In this document: positions 55,047 through 61,097 of the stretch, piece after piece
Layout: each line of letters begins with the position of its first letter
How positions within the stretch are numbered: position 1 is the first letter of the stretch
From: Mycobacterium terramassiliense
GTDB lineage: Bacteria; Actinomycetota; Actinomycetes; Mycobacteriales; Mycobacteriaceae
Reading direction: 5' to 3'
DNA length: 64,000 nt
Assembly: GCF_900157385.1 (NCBI RefSeq)
Contig: NZ_LT717701.1
Location: 372,001-436,000 of the forward strand
Position numbers and translations under genes: made by a program
The notes under the pieces: generated by a model
Seen by the model: only the letters and a program-made list of their open reading frames with translations
Database searches by the model: none
What the model was told of the DNA's origin: nothing

Positions 55047-57155
55047 ATGGGGTCAGACTTGCCCACAGGGAAGTACACGCCGCCCCTCATCGGCGCTTGG
55101 TGGCCGGAACCGCCAACGGCGCTGAGAACTGGTGCTGCACATTGGAGAGCCCAACAGCAGCAGCAGGAGCATTACGGGCAGGATCTGCATAGCGAGTGGA
55201 CCAACCTAGCGGCCCGTAATCAGGGACATACCGTGGATGATCTTGTCTCGCGCTTCCAGCAGGGCGAAAAGTACCATTTCGATTTGGCCGAGAAGTACAA
55301 AGCCAAAGCCGACGCCTTTGAAAAGGGTGCAGACGCAATTGATAGTTTGCGCGAGGGCCTTCGAGGGATTGCTGACGATTACAATCAGCGGATCGCCAAT
55401 GTTGAAAACTCAAAGGAACCTGCGCCGACAAAGGCAGCCGAAATCGAAAAGCTAATCGCCGAGGCCAACGGGTTCGCCGCGTACAAGTCAGCCGCCGCTG
55501 TTGCGGCCATCACGGACGCCATGCAGAAGATACTTGCATCCGAGGGGCTGTCGATGTCCCCACAGGAATTCCTCAAGAGCCAAGGCGTCGGTCCCGCAAC
55601 AAATGCACCGAATCCGAAGGGGGCAACTGATGGTGGTTCTGCGCTTGGAAGCCAGGGAAATGGGGCCGGCGCTAGCACAGGGTCGACGGGTAGCGGGGGG
55701 ACAGGAAACGCATTGGGTGGCCGCGGCAAAGGGTCCGTCGCCGGGGTTGGTAGCACTGGAACCGGCGGGCATGTAGGCGGATCGAACCTCGGCGGCCAAG
55801 GTGAGGGATCTGGGCTCGGCGGCAGCAGTACTCCTACAGCAGCGCCTACCGGCGTCGGTGGACATATCCCCGCTAGTCCTGGAATAGGTGCGCCATCACC
55901 CGCCGGACTATCACCAGCCGCCGGCTTGGGTGGGCTTTCACCGAACCAACTGGGGAACTCGTTCGCCCAAGGAATGATGACCAGTCAGCCAGCGGCTGCC
56001 GGCGCTCATGACTTGTCCCAGGGACTGGCGAACGCGGCGGGGTCGGCAGCGGCGCCGCCGCCGCAAGCGCCGGTGGCTCCATCGGTGTCTGCACCAGCTA
56101 TGGGCGCTACTGGTGTCGAATCCGCTGCCGTCGAACACGCGTCGGGCGCGGAGGCCTCCGCCGGCTCCGGTGCGCCGGTTGCGTCGACGGGTGGGGCGAT
56201 GCCGGTCGCAGCAGCCATGCCGGTCTCATCCCCGATGGCACCGCCAACCGGCGCCCCAGCCAGCCCCGCGGGCCCGTTGCCCGCGTACGGATCCGATCTG
56301 CGTCCCCCGGTAGTCGCCCCACCGTCGGTGTCCGCGCCGACCGCGCCAGTGTCCGGTGCACCGGTCGCACCGTCGCCGTCAACGTCGCCCTCCGCGGGCA
56401 GCCCGATGATGTCGACGGTCCAGCGGGGCGCAGCAGCCAGCCAGGCTGGCGCAAGCGCCGCGTCCCCCGCCGGCGCATCGGCGTTGGCGGCGACTACCGG
56501 TGCCGTGGCGGGCGATGTCTCAAGTCGTGCTGCTGAACAGCAGCGACTCCAGCGCCTCGTCGATGCGGTAGCCCGGCAGGCCCCGGGCCTGTCATGGGCC
56601 GCCGGCCTGCGTGACGACGGCACCACGTTATTGGTCAGCAATATCGGCTGCGGCTGGATACCGCCGAACGTGAAAATCCCCATCGGGGTGAATCGGCTAC
56701 TCGAGCCGGCTCTTCGGAGAGCAGACGCGAGCGTGGTCGATCTGCTGGGTGTCGTCACGGCAGCGGCGGTGCATAAACAAAACGGCTTCATCGCCAAGCC
56801 GGGACCCGACGACCCAGCTCTTACCGGCGACCGCGTAGCACGCGCAGGACCAGAAGTTGACGAGCTGGGCCCCGCGCTCGTGGAGGCTGTGCGGCGACGC
56901 GACGGCTTGCCGCGGATCGCCCAGACCCTGGCGCAGGCCGCGACCCGTGGAACCGGAGTTACCGACAACGAAATCGACGTGCTGCACCATGAGCAGCAGG
57001 TTGCCTACCAGAAAGCGCAGGAGGATCCACTTGACTTGTCAGTGGCGGCTGACTGGATGCTGCTGGCAGCTATCGACGCCCTCATCGCAGGCCATGAATC
57101 GCTCGCGCATTACCACGTGGCGTGGTACGAAGCCGTTTCGGCAAAAACGCGGTGA
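55047..57155 (+). CDS. ESX-2-associated secretion protein, DUF5631/DUF5632 type (Rv3900c-Rv3899c equivalent)
   Basis: 702 residues. About 1-165 is a helical, charged N-terminus (HWRAQQQQQEHYGQDLHSEW, KYHFDLAEKYKAKADAFEKG). About 185-505 is a Gly/Ala/Pro/Ser-rich low-complexity linker. About 515-702 is a globular C-terminus (LVDAVARQAPGLSWAAGLRD, GCGWIPPNVKIPIGVNRLLE) recalled as DUF5632/DUF5631. The plan resembles EspB/EspI-like ESX accessory proteins. In H37Rv two adjacent genes (about 311 and 410 residues) cover this length, so the single ORF here is probably the intact form. A perfect AAGGAGG lies at 55036-55042. Confidence 0.8.
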   Translation: MGSDLPTGKYTPPLIGAWWPEPPTALRTGAAHWRAQQQQQEHYGQDLHSEWTNLAARNQGHTVDDLVSRFQQGEKYHFDLAEKYKAKADAFEKGADAIDSLREGLRGIADDYNQRIANVENSKEPAPTKAAEIEKLIAEANGFAAYKSAAAVAAITDAMQKILASEGLSMSPQEFLKSQGVGPATNAPNPKGATDGGSALGSQGNGAGASTGSTGSGGTGNALGGRGKGSVAGVGSTGTGGHVGGSNLGGQGEGSGLGGSSTPTAAPTGVGGHIPASPGIGAPSPAGLSPAAGLGGLSPNQLGNSFAQGMMTSQPAAAGAHDLSQGLANAAGSAAAPPPQAPVAPSVSAPAMGATGVESAAVEHASGAEASAGSGAPVASTGGAMPVAAAMPVSSPMAPPTGAPASPAGPLPAYGSDLRPPVVAPPSVSAPTAPVSGAPVAPSPSTSPSAGSPMMSTVQRGAAASQAGASAASPAGASALAATTGAVAGDVSSRAAEQQRLQRLVDAVARQAPGLSWAAGLRDDGTTLLVSNIGCGWIPPNVKIPIGVNRLLEPALRRADASVVDLLGVVTAAAVHKQNGFIAKPGPDDPALTGDRVARAGPEVDELGPALVEAVRRRDGLPRIAQTLAQAATRGTGVTDNEIDVLHHEQQVAYQKAQEDPLDLSVAADWMLLAAIDALIAGHESLAHYHVAWYEAVSAKTR

Positions 57156-57228
57156 CTACAAATCGCGCAGCTCACGCTCTACCATTCGAACACGAGGCCA
57201 TGCCGCACGCGAGGGTTGAGGTGCACTC

Positions 57229-58143
57229 ATGACTACGGGGGGACGCCCGATATTCATCGATGGCCCGACCCTGCCCACGGCACCTCGCCTTCCTCCGACG
57301 GTAGGGCCGAACCCGATGCCCGGCGGCGGCGGAACCGAGGTTGACTCGGCGGCGGCGGGATTAGCGCAGCTGGGCAACCTCGGCGTGTCCGGCGATCAGG
57401 CTGCCAGCCTTGCAGGCGAGGCCGACCGTCGGGCACACGCGCTCGATGCTGCTCAAAAGTTTCCGGCCAACGAGGCCGAATCGAGTCAGCAATTCCAGCA
57501 GCTGGCACAAATGATTCCGCAAATGGCGTCGGGCATCGCGGGCGCCATCACCGGTGCGCTCGGCGGCATCATGCAGCCGCTCACCCAGGTTCCGCAGCAG
57601 GCAATGCAGGCCGCGGAGAGCGCCATCCAGCCGTTGATGGGAGCGGCGAAGGGCGGCGGAGCCGCGGAGGCCGCCCTGACCGGCATGTCGGGTGACCAGG
57701 CCGTACTGGACAACGCCACCCAGGGCGGCGGCGGCTCCGGCGGCGGCATCGGCGGCGGTGGTGGCACCACGCCGACCGGCTTTATGGGCCCGCCGCCCGT
57801 GCCGTCGTCGTCGCCTCCCACCACGCCCGCGGGGGCGTCGGCCAAGCCGGTGACGGTGACGCAGACCGGTGGGACGCCGACGCAGTCGGGACCGATGGGC
57901 ATGACGGGCATGCCGATGATGCCCGGTGCGATGGGCGCCCGCGGTGAGGGCGGCAGCAAGGACAAGCCCGCCGAAAAGCGGTTGACCGTCCCGGGCATCC
58001 CCAACGGCCAGCCAGTCAAGGGCCGCCTGACCGCACCGCCAAGCGTTCCGGTCGCCAAGTCGGAGGGCAAACCACCTGTCGTCACCCGGCCCAACCGGCG
58101 GATCGTGATCGTGCCGACGGACGAAGAGGCGCAACAGGATTAG
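57229..58143 (+). CDS. ESX-2-associated Gly/Pro-rich protein (Rv3898c-Rv3897c equivalent)
   Basis: 304 residues. A short Pro-rich start and then a helical block (about 40-165: GDQAASLAGEADRRAHALDA, QQFQQLAQMIPQMASGIAGAI) that could form a WXG-like hairpin. A Gly/Ser/Pro/Thr-rich linker follows, with a basic C-terminus (RPNRRIVIVPTDEEAQQD). No signal peptide. It matches the combined length of two short H37Rv genes at this position as I remember them. It is probably a secreted ESX-2 substrate or accessory protein. Confidence 0.7.
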   Translation: MTTGGRPIFIDGPTLPTAPRLPPTVGPNPMPGGGGTEVDSAAAGLAQLGNLGVSGDQAASLAGEADRRAHALDAAQKFPANEAESSQQFQQLAQMIPQMASGIAGAITGALGGIMQPLTQVPQQAMQAAESAIQPLMGAAKGGGAAEAALTGMSGDQAVLDNATQGGGGSGGGIGGGGGTTPTGFMGPPPVPSSSPPTTPAGASAKPVTVTQTGGTPTQSGPMGMTGMPMMPGAMGARGEGGSKDKPAEKRLTVPGIPNGQPVKGRLTAPPSVPVAKSEGKPPVVTRPNRRIVIVPTDEEAQQD

Positions 58144-58457
58144 CCGACGCCCGCCCCGAGGTCACTGAAAATATCGATTTCAGCCCGTTGGTCGTCAAAT
58201 TGTATTCGGGAACTAACTCGGTCAATCGGCCACCAGTGATGGCCACTAATAGTGCTTTCGGAACTGAGTGGTCGGGCGGTGCCGGACGCAGTAATGTCAT
58301 TGCGTGTGGCCATTATCGAAACGCCGCCGGTTTAGATTCCCCGAGGTCGGTGCGGGCTACACAGATGCTGCCGAAAACCCTTGCGGCACAGCGGGCCGCC
58401 GGACCAGCCGACCGGTAACCGGGGCGTGGGCCAGAAGTTATGGGAGTTGCGGCTGAG
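58144..58457. promoter_or_regulatory. spacer before the ybaB-like/slt/eccB2/eccC2 operon
   Basis: About 310 bases without a convincing gene (one 76-codon open frame has no family similarity). It holds two small dyads: ctgaaa-atatcga-tttcag (58165-58183) and ggcca-ccagtga-tggcc (58228-58244). The first, 22 bases after a stop codon, may be a weak terminator or operator. The next operon promoter should lie further right, but no clear hexamers are seen. Confidence 0.4.
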
Positions 58458-58769
58458 ATGTCCGATACGGATGCGGCGGGGGATAAGGCATTAGTCGATC
58501 AGGTGCTGGCCGACCTTAAGGCGAATTTTGAGAAGTGGGAGGCGGTTCTGGCCGCCCAAGAGTCGGTGACTTTCACCGCCGACGTGGGCGATGTCTATGC
58601 GGTGTGCAATTCTGACGGCCGGCTCACCGGGTTGTCCTTGGCCCCGCACGTGATGACGTCCTACACCTGTCGAGAGTTGATGGATCGGCTCAATATGGTG
58701 TTCGAGGCATTGCGTGAAGAAGCGCAGGCCGATTTCGATCGGAATTACGGTGGGGGAGTCGTTGAGTGA
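58458..58769 (+). CDS. YbaB/EbfC-fold ESX-associated protein
   Basis: 103 residues from ATG 58458 (GGGAG 10 bases upstream). ATG 58440 would add six. The layout is helix, then beta strands (SVTFTADVGDVYAVCNSDGR LTGLSLAP in two pieces), then a long C-terminal helix (ELMDRLNMVFEALREEAQAD), which is the YbaB/EbfC plan also seen in EspL of ESX-1. Its role may be to assist stability or regulation of secreted partners. This is inferred from analogy. Confidence 0.75.
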   Translation: MSDTDAAGDKALVDQVLADLKANFEKWEAVLAAQESVTFTADVGDVYAVCNSDGRLTGLSLAPHVMTSYTCRELMDRLNMVFEALREEAQADFDRNYGGGVVE

Positions 58770-59607
58770 TCTCGCGATGACGCAGGCGGTGGCGGCCCTG
58801 GCGCGAGGCCACAGCCTTTTCGTCGGCGCCAACGCCGGCCGTGGTGTCGGCGAGGTCCCGAGGCGGCTGCACGCGCACGCCGACGGGATACGACGGACGG
58901 TCCACGCAAGCGGGTGGCCGACGCGGGCGGCGATGCGGGCGGGGGCCTCGGAGCAGGCGCTGCGCCGGCTGGCCGACGCCGACGGGCGGCTGGAGGCCGT
59001 CCGGGCGAGGGCGTGTGCCGATCGCGCGGCCGCGAGCGCCGCGACGAGGATGAATCTGGACGCCGCGATGACCGATGCCATGCCGGCGGCCGATACGCCG
59101 ATAGGTCGACGCGAGACGATGGCTCGAATGGCTGCGCGGCTGCGCGCCCAGCACGGCCACATCGCACGGTCGCATGCCCGCGCGCGGCTGATGGCGCTGC
59201 AGCTGCGACGGTTGCGATACCCGCGCTCTCGCGCATTCGCCGTCCGCGCCGCAATCCGTAAAGCCCTCGATATCAAGGGTATCCATGACCACGCCGCGCG
59301 GGCCCGGTGGGAGCGCGGCATGGACCTGGTGGCGCGACGTGAGTCCAACTACGACGCGTACGCCGAAAACAAGTCGGATTCCAACGCCGCCAGGGGCACA
59401 CCGAGCAGAGGAGCCTGGCAGTTCATCGCTCCGACGTTTGCCGCCTATCACGAGCCGGGCACGTCGGGCAGCATCCATGACTTGGTAGCGCAGGCATGCG
59501 CGTTCATCAACTATGCGCGGGGCCGCTACCGCGTCGCGGCCGACGCGTCTGATCTGGCGGACCGGATCGCACAGGCCGATCCTCGCCGCGGGCCGAGGGG
59601 TTATTGA
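58762..59607 (+). CDS. lytic-transglycosylase-like ESX-2 protein (Rv3896c type)
   Basis: 281 residues from TTG 58762, which overlaps the previous stop and has GGGGGAG just upstream. GTG 58750 and ATG 58777 are alternatives. The long Arg/Ala-rich helical N-terminus (about 1-190) is followed by a C-terminal lysozyme/transglycosylase-like domain: the catalytic Glu is likely in DLVARRESNYDAYAEN, with GAWQFIAPTFAAYHEPGTSG and AFINYARGRY, as in phage tape-measure lysozyme modules. No signal peptide is present, so export, if any, would be through ESX-2. It probably opens peptidoglycan for the apparatus or acts as a substrate. Confidence 0.82.
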   Translation: MSDLAMTQAVAALARGHSLFVGANAGRGVGEVPRRLHAHADGIRRTVHASGWPTRAAMRAGASEQALRRLADADGRLEAVRARACADRAAASAATRMNLDAAMTDAMPAADTPIGRRETMARMAARLRAQHGHIARSHARARLMALQLRRLRYPRSRAFAVRAAIRKALDIKGIHDHAARARWERGMDLVARRESNYDAYAENKSDSNAARGTPSRGAWQFIAPTFAAYHEPGTSGSIHDLVAQACAFINYARGRYRVAADASDLADRIAQADPRRGPRGY

Positions 59608-59610
59608 CCA

Positions 59611-61095
59611 ATGCCGTTGAGTCTGTCCAACCGTGACCAGAATTCGGGCCACCTATTTTACAACCGGCGGCTCCGGGCCGCGACGACCCGCTTCTCGGTG
59701 CGCATGAAGCACGATGACCGCAAGCAGACCGCGGCGTTGGCCCTGTCGGTGGTATTAGTAGCCATCGCCTCGGGCTGGATGGTGCTGCTGAACGTGCTGA
59801 AACCCAGTGGGGTGGTGGGGGATTCCCCAATTATCGGAGATCGCGAGTCCGGCGCGATCTATGCGCGCATCGACGGCCGCCTGTATCCGGCGCTGAATCT
59901 GACTTCCGCGCGGCTGGCAACGGGCACCGCCGGCCAGCCAACGTGGGTCAAGCCGCCCGAGATCGCCAAATATCCGACCGGGCCGCTGGTCGGCATTCCG
60001 GGCGCGCCCGCGGCGATGCCGGTCAACCGTGGTGCCGCGTCGGCATGGGCCGTGTGCGACACGGCGGGCAGGCCGCGCACGGCCGACAAGCCGGTGGTGA
60101 CCTCGATTGCGGGCCAACTCATGGGTGGCCGGGCGATGCCAATGGCCAAGGACGCCGGACTCCTCGTGTCGTTCGAGGGCGCGACCTACGTGATCTGGGG
60201 TGGCAAGCGCTCACAGGTCGATCCCACCGACCGGGCGGTGACGCTCAGCCTAGGACTCGACCCGGGAGTCACTGTGCCAGTGGAAATTTCGCGCGCGCTG
60301 TTCGACGGGCTGCCCGCGACTGAGCCGCTCCGCGTGCCCCCGGTGCCCGAGGCCGGAACGCCGTCGAAGTTGCTGCCTGGGTCTCAGGTGGGTGCGGTGC
60401 TGCAGAACCAGACGGCCGGCGGGGGCAGCCAGTTCTACGTGCTGCTGGCCGACGGTGTGCAGAAGGTCGGGGGCTTCGTCGCCGATCTGCTACGCAGCGC
60501 GAACTCCTACGGTTCGGCGACGCCGCGGACGGTGACTCCGGACGTGTTGGTCAACATTCCCGAGGTGAACTCGCTGGCGGTGGACTACTACCCGACCGGC
60601 CGGCTGAATTTCATTGACTCCGAGGCTAATCCAACGACCTGCGTGGGGTGGGAGAAAGCGTCGACCGATCCGCAGGCTCGCGTCGCCATCTACAACGGGC
60701 GCGGGCTACCGGTTCCCTCGTCGATGGACAACCGGATCGTGCGGCTGGTCCGCGACGACCGCGACCCCGCGTCGGTCGTGGCCAATCAGGTGCTGGTCTT
60801 GCCGGGTGCAGCGAACTTCGTGACGTCGACGAGCGGGGTGGTCACCAGCGACTCGCGCGAATCGCTGTTCTGGGTGGCCGACAATGGCGTGCGGTTCGGC
60901 ATCGCGTCCGACGATTCGACGCTACGTGCGCTGGGCCTGGATCCGGCGATGGCGGTGCAGGCGCCCTGGCCGCTGTTGCGGACTTTTGCTGCGGGACCGG
61001 CGTTGTCGCAACAAGCTGCGCTGGTGGCGCGCGACACGGTGCCCGCGCTCGGACAGGCGACCGTGCTGACGACATCGGCAAGGGCGGGAGGCTAA
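59611..61095 (+). CDS. eccB2: EccB2, ESX-2 core membrane component
   Basis: 494-residue type VII secretion core protein. It has a cytosolic N-terminus (NSGHLFYNRRLRAATTRFSV), one membrane helix (about 51-70, ALALSVVLVAIASGWMVLLN), and a large periplasmic domain with VVGDSPIIGDRESGAIYARI and a conserved Cys pair (WAVCDTAGRP and NPTTCVGWEK). It ends 2 bases before eccC2 and starts 3 bases after the transglycosylase-like gene. Confidence 0.94.
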   Translation: MPLSLSNRDQNSGHLFYNRRLRAATTRFSVRMKHDDRKQTAALALSVVLVAIASGWMVLLNVLKPSGVVGDSPIIGDRESGAIYARIDGRLYPALNLTSARLATGTAGQPTWVKPPEIAKYPTGPLVGIPGAPAAMPVNRGAASAWAVCDTAGRPRTADKPVVTSIAGQLMGGRAMPMAKDAGLLVSFEGATYVIWGGKRSQVDPTDRAVTLSLGLDPGVTVPVEISRALFDGLPATEPLRVPPVPEAGTPSKLLPGSQVGAVLQNQTAGGGSQFYVLLADGVQKVGGFVADLLRSANSYGSATPRTVTPDVLVNIPEVNSLAVDYYPTGRLNFIDSEANPTTCVGWEKASTDPQARVAIYNGRGLPVPSSMDNRIVRLVRDDRDPASVVANQVLVLPGAANFVTSTSGVVTSDSRESLFWVADNGVRFGIASDDSTLRALGLDPAMAVQAPWPLLRTFAAGPALSQQAALVARDTVPALGQATVLTTSARAGG

Positions 61096-61097
61096 AG

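Noticed and set aside
58188..58418. 76-codon open frame in the ESX-2 spacer
   Set aside because: No ribosome site, no family similarity, and it contains the dyads noted there.
58762..59607. Prophage remnant, because of the tape-measure-like lysozyme domain
   Set aside because: No capsid, portal, integrase or other phage genes are nearby, and the gene is in a conserved position of the ESX-2 operon.
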